This document shows positions 8,045-17,370 of a stretch of DNA of 64,000 nucleotides, in pieces; positions within the stretch are counted from its first letter, which is position 1; every line of letters starts with the position of its first letter. This DNA is from Actinomadura rayongensis (GTDB taxonomy: Bacteria > Actinomycetota > Actinomycetes > Streptosporangiales > Streptosporangiaceae): assembly GCF_009831215.1 (NCBI RefSeq), contig NZ_WUTW01000005.1, forward strand, positions 124,001 through 188,000, written 5' to 3'. Both the position numbers and the translations under genes were made by a program. The notes under the pieces are model-generated. The model did no database searches. It was not told where the DNA came from and saw only the letters and a program-made list of their open reading frames with translations.

Positions 8045-10546
8045 TCAGTCGTGGGCGAGGGACTCCACGATCGACGTCTTCGCCGCTCGGCGGGACGGGA
8101 GGATCGCCGCCAAAACTCCGGCCAGGCCCGCCAGGGCGACGAACGCGATGATCTGGCCGTAGGGCACCGCGAGGATCGAGTCCTCCGTCATCGCCTCGGT
8201 CGCCGCCAAGCCGAACGCCACGCCCAGCACCACTCCGGTGACGGCTCCCATCACCGCCATCACCAGCGCCTCCACCGAGAGCATCCGGCGGAGCTGGCGT
8301 TTGGTCAGGCCGATCGCGCGGAGCAGTGCCGACTCGCGCGTGCGTTCCACCACCGACAGGGACAGCGTGTTCGCGATGCCGAACAGAGCGATCACGATGG
8401 CCAGTCCCAGCAGGCCGCCGAAGATCATGAAGACCGTGTCGATGGCCTTGGTGAGCTGGTCCTTGGATTCCGCCGCCGACTGCACGCGGACGGTCGGGTA
8501 CGCGCGGGTCGCCGCGTCCAGGGCCGCCCGGCCGGCGTCCGCGCCGACGCCGTCGCGGACCTTCGCGTAGACGTGCTCGGGTGCGACCGCGCCGAAGTGG
8601 CGGCGGAAGTCCGCCTCCGGCAGGACGAAGCCCGACAGCGGGCCGCCCGCGGCGAAGACGCCCGCGACGCGTACCGGTGTCGGGCCGGTCCGGGTGGCGA
8701 TGGTCGTTCGCGAGCCCGTCCGCAGGCCGAGGCTCTTGGCGACGACCTCGTCCAGGATCGCGGTGCCGGGGCCGAAGGCGTCCAGCGAGCCCGAGCGGAA
8801 CTTCGGTTTCATGATCGTGCCCCACGCCGAGGCGGTGAGCGTCGAGACGGTCGTTTCGTCGCCGTTGCCGAGCCGGGCGTCCTTCGACCGCTCCTCCAGG
8901 ACGGCGCTGAACTCCGGGCGCGCCCGCAGGGCCGCCGTCAGCCCGGCGGGCAGCGTGCGGTCGGCCTCGCGGTCGAACTGCGCCCTGATCTGGTAGTCCA
9001 CCGGGAACTGGTCGTCCACCTGCCGGGCGGCTCCGGCCTTGCCGCCCGCGGCGACGACCGCGAACAGGCTCATCAGGCCGACGCCGACGGTCAGCGCGAT
9101 CGTCGTGGTCGCCGTGCGGCGCGGGGTCCGGCGCGCGTTGGCGACCGCGAGCCGTCCGGGCACGCCGCCGAACCGGCCCGGCAGCGCGCCCACCGCGCGG
9201 CCGAGCGGCCCGACGAGCACGGGCATCAGCGCGATCACGGCGAGGAAGACCAGCGCGCCGCCGCACGCGACCGCGTACATGGCCGTCTCGCCCTTCGGCA
9301 TCCCGACCGCCCCGACGACGGCCGCCAGCAGGCCCGCTCCGCCGAACAGGACGGTCGCCGCGATCCGGAACGCGCCGGGACGGAAGCGTCCGCCGCCCGG
9401 CTCGCGTTCGTCGCGCAGGGCCGCGACCGGCGCGATGCGCGTCGCCGCGCGGGCGGGCACGATCGCCGCCAGCACCGTCACGACCAGCCCGACCGCGATC
9501 GCGACCAGTGCCGTGCGCGGCGCCAGCACCACCTGCGCGGGCGGCAGTTGACCGCCCGCCGATCTGATCAGTGCCAGCGCCCCCGCGCCGAGCCCCACGC
9601 CGACGGCGATCCCGAGCAGCGAGCCGACGAGGCCGACGACGGCCGCCTCCAGCAGCACGCCCCGGAAGACCTGGCGGCGGGTCGCGCCGACGCAGCGCAG
9701 CGTCGCCATCTCGCGAGTCCGCTGGGCGATGAGGATCGTGAACGTGTTGTAGATGACGAGCGCGGACACCAGCATCGCGACCAGCGCGAACAGCAGCAGC
9801 CCCGCCCCGATCAGCTTGGTGTCGGCGCCGTTGGCCTTGGAGATCTCGGCGGCGAGCCGGTCCCCGGTGAGCGTCCGGTAGCCGGACCCCACGGCCGCCG
9901 CGACGCCCGCCGTGGAGCCGCCCACCGTGTCGATCTCGGTGTAGGTGGACGTTCCGGTCATCGCGGACGCGGTGGCCGGCGCGAAGCCGACCGCGCCGCG
10001 CACGCTGGCCTCGGAGTCGATGCCGACGTCGACGATCCCGCTGACGGTGAAGCGGTGCGGCCGGTTCTTACCGTCGAGGACGGTCACGGTGTCCCCCACC
10101 GCGAAGCGCTGGCGCCGCGACGTCCACGGATCGAGGACGACCTCGTGCGGCCCGGCCGGCGCCCGGCCCTTCTCCATCCGGTACCGCAGCAGGCGCCCGG
10201 ACGGCACCGCGAGCCCGACCGTCGGCGCGTCCCCGACGACGCGGCCGTTCGCGCCGAGCAGCGGCGCGTCGCCGCGCACCAGCCCCTGCGCCTCGGTGAC
10301 GCCCGGCGCGGCGCGCACCTTCGCCAGCAGCGCCGCCGGAATCCCCGCGTCGCTGCCCCGGGGCGGCAGGACGGCGACGTCCACCCGGTCGGCCGAGCGC
10401 GCGAACGTCTCGGTGATGCCCCGGTTCATCATGTCGGTCAGCACGAACGTCCCGGCGATGAACCCGACGCCGAGGGTGATCGCCACGACCGTGGACAGCA
10501 GCCGGAGCCGATGGGCCACCAGGCCCGCGAGCGTGGTCCGCAGCAT
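8045..10546 (-). CDS. FtsX-like ABC transporter permease, duplicated module
   Basis: This is an 833-residue inner-membrane permease. It has an N-terminal helix (LSTVVAITLGVGFIAGTFVLTD), a large extracytoplasmic domain and three helices around residues 250-370, then a further helix block and a second copy of the same module ending with three C-terminal helices (SIVESLAHD at the end). The motif TREMATLRCVGATRRQVFRGVLLEA in the first module and TRESALLRAIGLTKRQLRRMLSVEAL in the second are the signature loops of the FtsX/MacB permease family. It forms a transporter with the ATPase encoded 3 bases upstream. Such mechanotransmission transporters usually export peptides or lipids or give antibiotic resistance. 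Confidence 0.92.
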   Translation of the reverse strand: MLRTTLAGLVAHRLRLLSTVVAITLGVGFIAGTFVLTDMMNRGITETFARSADRVDVAVLPPRGSDAGIPAALLAKVRAAPGVTEAQGLVRGDAPLLGANGRVVGDAPTVGLAVPSGRLLRYRMEKGRAPAGPHEVVLDPWTSRRQRFAVGDTVTVLDGKNRPHRFTVSGIVDVGIDSEASVRGAVGFAPATASAMTGTSTYTEIDTVGGSTAGVAAAVGSGYRTLTGDRLAAEISKANGADTKLIGAGLLLFALVAMLVSALVIYNTFTILIAQRTREMATLRCVGATRRQVFRGVLLEAAVVGLVGSLLGIAVGVGLGAGALALIRSAGGQLPPAQVVLAPRTALVAIAVGLVVTVLAAIVPARAATRIAPVAALRDEREPGGGRFRPGAFRIAATVLFGGAGLLAAVVGAVGMPKGETAMYAVACGGALVFLAVIALMPVLVGPLGRAVGALPGRFGGVPGRLAVANARRTPRRTATTTIALTVGVGLMSLFAVVAAGGKAGAARQVDDQFPVDYQIRAQFDREADRTLPAGLTAALRARPEFSAVLEERSKDARLGNGDETTVSTLTASAWGTIMKPKFRSGSLDAFGPGTAILDEVVAKSLGLRTGSRTTIATRTGPTPVRVAGVFAAGGPLSGFVLPEADFRRHFGAVAPEHVYAKVRDGVGADAGRAALDAATRAYPTVRVQSAAESKDQLTKAIDTVFMIFGGLLGLAIVIALFGIANTLSLSVVERTRESALLRAIGLTKRQLRRMLSVEALVMAVMGAVTGVVLGVAFGLAATEAMTEDSILAVPYGQIIAFVALAGLAGVLAAILPSRRAAKTSIVESLAHD

Positions 10547-10549
10547 CGG

Positions 10550-11323
10550 TCAGCCCTCCAGCGCGGCGAGCCGGTCGAGGACGGACGCCGGCGTCGGGTC
10601 CGTCAGCTCGGTGACGATCGCGCCGTCGCGCAGGAACACCACCCGGTCGGCGTAGGACGCGGCCACCGGATCGTGCGTGACCATGACGATCGTCTGCCCC
10701 ATCTCGCGGACCGACGAGCGCAGGAACGCCAGCACCTCCGCGCCCGACGCCGAGTCGAGGTTGCCGGTCGGCTCGTCCGCGAAGATGACCTCGGGCCGGG
10801 AGACCAGCGCCCGCGCGCACGCGACCCGCTGCTGCTGCCCGCCCGACAGCTCGGACGGACGATGCCCGAGCCGGTCCCGCAGGCCGACGACGTCCACGAC
10901 CCGGTCGAACCACGCACGGTCGGCCGAGCGGCCCGCGAGCTGCAGCGGGAGCAGGATGTTCTGCTCGGCGGTGAGCGTCGGCAGCAGGTTGAACGCCTGG
11001 AAGACGAACCCGACCCGTTCGCGCCGCAGCAGCGTGAGCCGCCGGTCGTTCAGCTGTCCGAGATCGGTGTCGCCGAGGACGATCCGCCCCGCGCCGACGG
11101 TGTCGAGACCGGCCAGGCAGTGCAGCAGCGTCGACTTGCCCGACCCGGACGGCCCCATGATCGCGGTGAACGCCCGGGCGGCGAACGCGACGTCGACGTC
11201 CCGCAGGGCGTGGACGGCCGCGTCCCCGGTTCCGTACACCTTGGAGACGCGCTCGGCCCGGACGGCGGGGGCGCCGGGCACGGCCGGGGCCGCTCCGGGA
11301 GGACTGGCGAAGGCGCTGGTCAC
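10550..11323 (-). CDS. ABC transporter ATP-binding protein (LolD/MacB type)
   Basis: This 257-residue ATPase has Walker A GPSGSGKST, Q-loop region FVFQAFNLLPTLTAEQN, signature LSGGQQQR, Walker B VIFADEPTGNLDS and an H-loop in VMVTHDP. The FQAFNLLP and DEPTGNLD runs are characteristic of MacB/LolD-type ATPases that drive FtsX-like permeases. The start is GTG at 11323, with TAGGAG upstream. The permease gene follows after 3 bases, and the two-component pair upstream probably controls both. Confidence 0.94.
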   Translation of the reverse strand: MTSAFASPPGAAPAVPGAPAVRAERVSKVYGTGDAAVHALRDVDVAFAARAFTAIMGPSGSGKSTLLHCLAGLDTVGAGRIVLGDTDLGQLNDRRLTLLRRERVGFVFQAFNLLPTLTAEQNILLPLQLAGRSADRAWFDRVVDVVGLRDRLGHRPSELSGGQQQRVACARALVSRPEVIFADEPTGNLDSASGAEVLAFLRSSVREMGQTIVMVTHDPVAASYADRVVFLRDGAIVTELTDPTPASVLDRLAALEG

Positions 11324-11490
11324 GATGGCTCCTAGCAGGGGGGTTCTGGACGTTCTCCACGCTAGGAACTCGCCGCCGCCCTGCCATCGACCTCGCGTCT
11401 TCGATTCGGGTCCGCCGATCGTCGCAACCGGCGGCCGAGGTACGACTTATGGTTGACCCCCGGGTCAGCCTTCCGGCCGTCCCGCCCGCG

Positions 11491-12165
11491 CTACTCCGGC
11501 CGCTGGAGCTGCCCGGTCTTCACCAGGCCCGTCTCGTACGCCAGCACCACGGCCTGCACGCGGTCGCGGAGCCCGAGCTTGGTGAACAGGCGTCCGAGAT
11601 GGGTCTTCACCGTCGCCTCGGACAGATGCAGCCGCGCGGCGACCTCGGCGTTCGACAGCCCGCGCGCGACCAGCAGCAGCACGTCGAGTTCGCGCCCGGT
11701 CAGCCCCTTCACCGCGTCCAGCGCCTTGTCCTCCTTGCCGGGGAGGTGGACGGCGAACCGGTCCAGCAGGCGGCGCGTCGTGCTCGGCGCGACCACCGCG
11801 TCGCCCGAATGGACGGCCCGGATCGCCGCGATGAGCTGCGCCGGACCCGCGTCCTTCAGCAAGAACCCGGCGGCACCTGCCTTGATCGCCGCGAAGGCGT
11901 ACTCGTCCATGTCGAAGGTCGTCAGGATGATCACGCGCGGCCCGGCGCGGGTGCCGGTGATCCGGCGGGTGGCCTCGATGCCGTCCATCCGCGGCATCCG
12001 GACGTCCATCAGGACGACGTCGGCGGGCGTCGCGGCGAGCAGCCGCAGCGCGGGCTCACCGTCCCCGGCCTCGCCGACGACCTCGATGTCGTCCTGGGCG
12101 TCGAGCACCATGCGGAACCCCGCCCGGACCAGCTCCTGGTCGTCGACCAGCACCACCCGGATCAT
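11491..12165 (-). CDS. NarL/LuxR-family response regulator
   Basis: This is a 224-residue DNA-binding response regulator. The receiver domain runs from residue 1 to about 120, with the acidic pair in VVLVDDQELVR, the phospho-acceptor Asp in DVVLMDVRMPRMDG and the Lys in FLLKDAG. The C-terminal LuxR helix-turn-helix contains LTGRELDVLLLVARGLSNAEVAARLHLSEATVKTHLGRLFTKLGLRDR. It overlaps the kinase gene by 4 bases (ATGA). The ABC genes start 167 bases downstream on the same strand and are its likely targets. Confidence 0.95.
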   Translation of the reverse strand: MIRVVLVDDQELVRAGFRMVLDAQDDIEVVGEAGDGEPALRLLAATPADVVLMDVRMPRMDGIEATRRITGTRAGPRVIILTTFDMDEYAFAAIKAGAAGFLLKDAGPAQLIAAIRAVHSGDAVVAPSTTRRLLDRFAVHLPGKEDKALDAVKGLTGRELDVLLLVARGLSNAEVAARLHLSEATVKTHLGRLFTKLGLRDRVQAVVLAYETGLVKTGQLQRPE

Positions 12166-13352
12166 CGGGCGCCCTCTCCGCTCATCGCCGCCCCCTCGCG
12201 CACCGGTATCCGCGCGACCACCTCGAACCCGCCGCCGACGCGCGGCCCGGCGCGCACCTCGCCGCCGTAGACGCCGACGCGCTCGCGCATGCCGGGCAGG
12301 CCGTGCCCGCGCCCGTCGTCGGACGCGGCGGCGCCCCGGCCGTCGTCGCGGATCTCCACCCGCACCTCGTCCGGCCCGTAGCCGAGCCGGACCCGGGCCG
12401 TCGCCTCCGGCCCGCCGTGTTTCAGCGTGTTGGTCAGCGCCTCCTGGACGACGCGGTAGATCGTGAGCTGCCGTCCCTCCGCGAGCGACGGCGGGTCGCC
12501 GGACGCCTGCACGTCCACCGGCAGCCCCGCGTGGCGCACCTGGTCGACGAGGTCGCCGAGCTGCGCGAGCCCCGGCTGCGGCGTGTAGACCGACACGTCG
12601 TCGTCGGCCCGCAGGACGCCGAGCAGCCGCCGCATCTCGCCGAGCGCCGTCCGGCCCGTCTCGGAGATCGCGGTGAGCGCCTGCCGCGCGCGGACCGGAT
12701 CGGTGTCGAGGGCGTACGACGCGCCGTCGGCCTGCACCACGATCACGCTGACGTTGTGCGCCACGACGTCGTGCAGTTCCCGGGCGATCCGGGATCTTTC
12801 ACCGGCCCGCGCCATCCGCAACTCGTTCTCCCGCTCCCGTTCCAGTCGTTCGGCGCGGTCTTCCACCGAGCGCAGGTATTCGCGGCGGGTGCGGATGTGC
12901 AGGCCGAGGATCCACACCCCGAAGATGATGACGGCGAAGAACAACCAGGGGTTCTCAATGTCCTTCCAGCCCCCCGCCCACACCTGGATCACTTCCATCA
13001 GCGCGCCGAGCTGCGCGACGCCGAGCGCCGACAGCCCCCACCACGGCGTCGTGTAGGCGGTGACGGTGTAGAGCCCGATCAGCACGGCGACGTTCGCCGG
13101 GAGCAGCGTCACATGGAAGCACCACTGCACCAGGCTGACCAGCGCGACGATCCCGAACGTCGGGACGGGCCACCGGCGGCGCCAGACCATCGGCAGCAGC
13201 AGCCCGATGGTCAGCGCGGCGTACCCCGGAACCGGGAGATTCCGCGTCAGATCGGACGTCTGGAACGCCGACAGCAGCGCGAACGGCAGGAGGAAGCCGG
13301 CGTCGACGCGCGCGGCGTTCCCGCGCCACCGCTCCCAGATCCGTCCGACCAT
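12162..13352 (-). CDS. Sensor histidine kinase (HisKA_3 type)
   Basis: This 396-residue membrane kinase has four to five hydrophobic segments in residues about 20-155 with almost no extracellular loop, typical of intramembrane-sensing or envelope-stress kinases. A coiled-coil linker leads to the dimerisation and phospho-acceptor box RSRIARELHDVVAHNVSVIV (His in ELHD). The ATPase domain has TNTLKHG (N-box) and DDGRGAA and GHGLPGMRERV (G-boxes). Start ATG at 13352; alternatives further upstream run into the non-coding gap. It phosphorylates the regulator encoded immediately downstream. Confidence 0.94.
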   Translation of the reverse strand: MVGRIWERWRGNAARVDAGFLLPFALLSAFQTSDLTRNLPVPGYAALTIGLLLPMVWRRRWPVPTFGIVALVSLVQWCFHVTLLPANVAVLIGLYTVTAYTTPWWGLSALGVAQLGALMEVIQVWAGGWKDIENPWLFFAVIIFGVWILGLHIRTRREYLRSVEDRAERLERERENELRMARAGERSRIARELHDVVAHNVSVIVVQADGASYALDTDPVRARQALTAISETGRTALGEMRRLLGVLRADDDVSVYTPQPGLAQLGDLVDQVRHAGLPVDVQASGDPPSLAEGRQLTIYRVVQEALTNTLKHGGPEATARVRLGYGPDEVRVEIRDDGRGAAASDDGRGHGLPGMRERVGVYGGEVRAGPRVGGGFEVVARIPVREGAAMSGEGAR

Positions 13353-13463
13353 GCCCGCCACCCTACGTACCGCCAGCTCAGCCTGGGATCGACCGGAAGT
13401 CGGAACCGCATCCACCGCAAGGATTACCCGCCTGACCTTCCCGGTCGCGGTACCGTCCTCGAC

Positions 13464-14471
13464 GTGGCGGTTTGGGAGACGTGGCGGGACGCGATGGAAC
13501 GGGCGCTGTACGGCGCGGACGGCTTCTACCGGCGCGGCGAGCGTCCCCGGGAGCACTTCCGCACATCGGTCCACGCCTCGCCGCGCTTCGCCGCCGCGCT
13601 GGCGCGGCTGCTCGTGGACGTGGACGCGGCGCTCGGCCGTCCCGACCGGCTCGACCTCGTGGACATCGGCGCGGGCGGCGGCGAACTGCTCGTCAACCTG
13701 CTGGAACGCGTCCCGGACGACCTCGCCCGGCGGGTCGTCCCGATCGCGGTGGAGGTGGCGCCGCGTGCGGACGGCGTGCCCGCGTGCGTCGAGTGGCGGG
13801 ACGAACCCCCCGCGCACATTACGGGCCTCGTCATTGCGAACGAGTGGCTGGACAACGTCCCGCTGGACGTCGTGGAACTGACCCCGGCGGGCCCGCGCAA
13901 GGTCCTGGTCGAGGCGGGCTGCGGTGCCGAGCGCAGCGGCCCGGAGCCGTCCCGGGACGACCTGGACTGGCTGGACCGCTGGTGGCCGCTGCGCGAGAAC
14001 GGCGACCGCGCCGAGGTCGGGAGCCCGCGCTGCGCGGCGTGGTCGGGCGTGATCGAGCGGCTGGACCGGGGGCTGGCGGTCGCGATCGACTACGCGCACC
14101 GCGCCGGGGAGCGGCCCGTCTACGGCACGATCACCGGATACCGGGACGGTTCGACCGTCCCGGCCATCCCGGACGGATCATGTGATGTCACCGCACACGT
14201 CGCGCTGGACGCCTGCGCGGTCGCGGGCGAGCAGGCGGGCGCCACGGCCGGGGTGCTGACGACCCAGCGCGCGGCCCTGCGCGCCCTCGGGATCACGGGC
14301 GCGCGTCCGCCGCTGGACCTCGCCCACCGCGACCCGCGCGGCTACCTCGCGGCGCTGTCGGTGGCCGGAGAGGACGCCGAACTGACCGATCCTGGCGGGC
14401 TCGGCGGCTTCGGGTGGCTGGCGCAGTCGGTCGGGATCGCGATCCCGTCCGTCCTCGCCGACCTGGCCTAA
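13464..14471 (+). CDS. MidA/NDUFAF7-type SAM-dependent methyltransferase
   Basis: This 335-residue class I methyltransferase has motif I at DLVDIGAGGGELL (about residues 60-72) and the family motif LVIANEWLDNVPLDVVE, which resembles NEWLDALP in MidA/NDUFAF7 proteins. Later motifs are AIDYAH and GTITGYRDG. In mitochondria the family methylates an arginine of the NDUFS2 (NuoD) subunit of complex I. A nuoD paralogue lies only 3 kb away, which makes that link attractive but unproven here. The start is taken as GTG at 13464; ATG at 13494 is an alternative. The 3' end overlaps the convergent PH-domain gene by 4 bases. Confidence 0.85.
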   Translation: MAVWETWRDAMERALYGADGFYRRGERPREHFRTSVHASPRFAAALARLLVDVDAALGRPDRLDLVDIGAGGGELLVNLLERVPDDLARRVVPIAVEVAPRADGVPACVEWRDEPPAHITGLVIANEWLDNVPLDVVELTPAGPRKVLVEAGCGAERSGPEPSRDDLDWLDRWWPLRENGDRAEVGSPRCAAWSGVIERLDRGLAVAIDYAHRAGERPVYGTITGYRDGSTVPAIPDGSCDVTAHVALDACAVAGEQAGATAGVLTTQRAALRALGITGARPPLDLAHRDPRGYLAALSVAGEDAELTDPGGLGGFGWLAQSVGIAIPSVLADLA

Positions 14472-16702
14472 TTGCCGAACGACGGGGTGTTGCGCGGATC
14501 CACCGACCGCTTCGCGATCGACTCGACCATCGCGCGCGCCTCGCCCAGCTCGCGGTCGGCGGCCCGGACGCGGATCGGCCCGGACGGCGCGTCCACGTGG
14601 ACGGTCGCGAGCCCCAGCATCTTCTGCAGCGGGTTGACCGTCATCCGCACGCTCTGCGCCCGGACGACCGGGATCACGTCGGTGCGGCGTCCCGGCCAGC
14701 CGTGCCGCGACACGAACAGGACGTCGTCGGCGCCCGCACCCTCGGGATGGTCCAGCGCGATGGAGACCCGGGCGGGTGGGACGAGCGGGATGGCGTCCAC
14801 GTCCCGCAGCATGAACAGCAGCCGTACGAGTCCCATGCACACCGATCGCGGCGCGACCGGGAGCAGCACGGACGACAGGGCCTGGCGGTCTCCGGCATAA
14901 CCGGCGACGGTGATCTCCAGCCGCGCCCAGCCGACGCTGCGCCACAACGCGGGCTCGACGATCCCGACCGCTTGGACGCGGCCCGGAGGCAGCGTCTGCA
15001 TCCGGGTCTCCAGCATGCCGTAGCGGAGGCGCAGACCGTCCGGCGAGACCGCGACGCGGAACCCCGCGTACATGACCGCCGGTGCAACGACACTGCGGAT
15101 CAGGCCGAGCAGCGCCGGGACGGTCACCGCGAGGATCGCCGGCTCGCCGTAGATCACCATGAACATGAGCGAGCCGATGAGCAGCAGGAACGTCCCGAGG
15201 ACGGGCAGCCGCATCGCGAGCGAGCCGAGCAGCTGCCCGTAGCGGACCTTCCAGAAGTGCCGCTCGGGCGCCTCGGGCGTCTGGCCCGGCAGCCCGGCGG
15301 CGATCGCCAGCAGCTCCGCGCGCAGCGCCTGGCCGGCGTCCCGGCCGAGGTAGCGCAGGATGATCTCGCTCTGCTCGCCGCCCGCCGCCTCGACGCGGAC
15401 CTCGCTGAGCCGGAAGAACCGCGTGACCAGCGGACGGACGACGTCGATCGCCTGCACGCGCGACAGCGGAATGCTCCGCGTCCGTTTGCGCAGCACGCCG
15501 GTCACGACCACGAGGTCGTCGTTCTCGACGCGGAACCGCACCGACAGCCAGCCCCAGACGCCCGCGGCGACGGCGACGACCACGAACGGCACCGTCACCA
15601 GCGTGAACCGGACGAGGTTCACGGCCGCGCCGCCGTCGCTCCGCGTCAGCAGCAGCGGCATCCCGAGCAGGACGAAGTACACGATGAGGATCGCGAACGC
15701 GCGCAGCGGCGCGGTGGCCCAGTGCAGCCGATGCGTGCCCTCGGAGAACCGAACGGGCGGACGCGGCGGCGGCCCCGGCATGTAGTACTGCGGCTGCGGG
15801 CCATAGGACGGCGGCTGGAACAGCGGCGCGTACGGACGGTACCCCGCGCCCATGGGAGGCGGCCCGCCATGGAACGGCCGCCCGTCCGGCCCGACGGGCG
15901 GCGGCGCCGGCGGATACGGCAACCCCGGCGGACCGTACGGCGACCGCCCATACGACGGCGGCACCGAACGTCCCGGATACGGCGCGGGATACCCCGGCGC
16001 CTGAGGAGGCCGCCCCGACGGATACGTCCCCGCCGCAGACCCGCCCTGCCCCGGCGGGTACGGACCGGCGGGCAGTCCCGCCGCGCCGAACGCCCCACCG
16101 CCGTACGGGACCTGACCCGGCGCGCCGTACCCGGACGCACCCGGCGCGGGCCGACCCGGCGCGCCCTGGCCCGGCTGCTGCCAGCCCGGCGGGAGCTGAC
16201 CCTGCCCGTTCTGGCCAGGCGCTGCGAGTCCTGGCGCAGGCGGTCCGGCTTGGCCCGGCGCGGGCTGTCCCGGCGCGGGACCTGCGGGCGTCGACGGGCC
16301 CGGCTGCCAGCCGGGAGGAAGCCGACCCGGCGCGCCTTGCGCGGGCTGGGGTGGCGCACTCTGGCCCGGCGCCTGCCAATCGGACGGGAACGGGCTCGGC
16401 GCGCCGTATGCGGGCTCGGGCGACGCACCCTGGCCCGGAACGGGCGAGCCCGGCGCCTGCCAACCCGGCGGAAGCGCGCTCGGCGCGCCATTCGGGGGTT
16501 GGGGCGACGCGCCCTGGCTTGAGGTGGGCGGGCCTGGCTGCTGCTGGTCCGGTGGGAGTTGGGGCGGCGTGCTCTGGCCGGGCGGGGTGCCTTGGGGAGC
16601 GGGCTCGCCTTGTGGTCCGGCGTCCGGTGTCGCCGTGCCCGGGGCGGGGGGTGGGGTGGGGTGGTCTTGGTTCGGGGGGTCGGGGCGGGGGTTCTGGGTC
16701 AC
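14468..16702 (-). CDS. PH-domain (bPH_2, YdbT-like) membrane protein with long low-complexity N-terminus
   Basis: This is a 744-residue protein. Residues 1 to about 310 are Pro/Gly/Gln/Ala-rich and disordered, with repeated blocks such as PGQ, PPGWQ and GAP. The rest holds hydrophobic pairs and three bacterial PH-like (bPH_2) units: one around VENDDLVVVTGVLRKRTRSIPLSRVQAIDVVRPLV, one around SPDGLRLRYGMLETRMQTLPPGRVQAV, and a C-terminal one around RQADVIPVVRAQ-type residues. That is the YdbT arrangement. The Bacillus YdbS/YdbT pair is reported to protect against membrane-active bacteriocins; the role here is inference. The GTG start overlaps the stop of the upstream partner (GTGA). Confidence 0.85.
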   Translation of the reverse strand: MTQNPRPDPPNQDHPTPPPAPGTATPDAGPQGEPAPQGTPPGQSTPPQLPPDQQQPGPPTSSQGASPQPPNGAPSALPPGWQAPGSPVPGQGASPEPAYGAPSPFPSDWQAPGQSAPPQPAQGAPGRLPPGWQPGPSTPAGPAPGQPAPGQAGPPAPGLAAPGQNGQGQLPPGWQQPGQGAPGRPAPGASGYGAPGQVPYGGGAFGAAGLPAGPYPPGQGGSAAGTYPSGRPPQAPGYPAPYPGRSVPPSYGRSPYGPPGLPYPPAPPPVGPDGRPFHGGPPPMGAGYRPYAPLFQPPSYGPQPQYYMPGPPPRPPVRFSEGTHRLHWATAPLRAFAILIVYFVLLGMPLLLTRSDGGAAVNLVRFTLVTVPFVVVAVAAGVWGWLSVRFRVENDDLVVVTGVLRKRTRSIPLSRVQAIDVVRPLVTRFFRLSEVRVEAAGGEQSEIILRYLGRDAGQALRAELLAIAAGLPGQTPEAPERHFWKVRYGQLLGSLAMRLPVLGTFLLLIGSLMFMVIYGEPAILAVTVPALLGLIRSVVAPAVMYAGFRVAVSPDGLRLRYGMLETRMQTLPPGRVQAVGIVEPALWRSVGWARLEITVAGYAGDRQALSSVLLPVAPRSVCMGLVRLLFMLRDVDAIPLVPPARVSIALDHPEGAGADDVLFVSRHGWPGRRTDVIPVVRAQSVRMTVNPLQKMLGLATVHVDAPSGPIRVRAADRELGEARAMVESIAKRSVDPRNTPSFGN

Positions 16703-17271
16703 GGCGTGCTCCGGTGTTCGCCGTGGTGGGCCAAGCGGTCGCGCAGTTCGCCCGCCTCGCGGACCGGGAGCGACGGGATGCGGGCGTCGGTCGCTGCGGC
16801 GGCCGTGTGCAGCCGGACGGTCGCGAGCCCCAGCCAGCGGTCGACGAGCCCGGACGTCACGTCCACGAACTCCATCCGCGCGTACGGCACGACGACGAGC
16901 CGCCGGACGAACACCCCGGAGGTCAGGATCAGGTCGTCGTCACGCTCGGCGTACCCGTAGGACCGGCTGGTGAGTTCTGCCACGATCCACGTCACGGCCA
17001 GCGCCACGACCACGAGGGAGACGAGCACCACCGCGCCGGGCACGCCGCCGTTGCGCCAGCCGACCAGCGCGCCGCCGAGGGCGCACGGGAGCGCCCAGAA
17101 GGTCGCCGCCAGCCCCCGCGACAGCGTGTGGCGCCGGGAGACGCGCGCCCAGGACCGTCCGTCGCCGGGCGCGAAGGCCGAGTCGGCGGCGGACGGCGGC
17201 GGGGCGTGCGGTACCGTCCCCTGCGCGGCCGTCGCCGGGAGTTGTGGTGGTTCGCCGTGGGTTGCGTTCAT
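16699..17271 (-). CDS. PH-domain (bPH_2, YdbS-like) membrane protein
   Basis: This 190-residue protein has a short Pro-rich N-terminus, two adjacent membrane helices (GLAATFWALPCALGGALVGW and VPGAVVLVSLVVVALAVTWIVA) and one C-terminal PH-like unit (RDDDLILTSGVFVRRLVVVPYARMEFVDVTSGLVDRWLGLATVRLHT). This is the standard YdbS layout. It is translationally coupled to the YdbT-like gene by a GTGA overlap, so the two products probably form one membrane complex. It is divergent from nuoD at 17371. Confidence 0.88.
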   Translation of the reverse strand: MNATHGEPPQLPATAAQGTVPHAPPPSAADSAFAPGDGRSWARVSRRHTLSRGLAATFWALPCALGGALVGWRNGGVPGAVVLVSLVVVALAVTWIVAELTSRSYGYAERDDDLILTSGVFVRRLVVVPYARMEFVDVTSGLVDRWLGLATVRLHTAAAATDARIPSLPVREAGELRDRLAHHGEHRSTP

Positions 17272-17370
17272 TGCCCCCTAGTCAACCGGAAAACCGGCTC
17301 GGCTCGCCATGCGACGATGGGCGCTGATCCGGAAAGCCCAGGCGGTGAGGTGTGCGATGAGGTCTCGACC

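Noticed and set aside
11324..11490. Possible separate promoter between the response regulator and ABC genes.
   Set aside because: No consensus hexamers or repeats stand out; read-through from the kinase promoter is equally likely.
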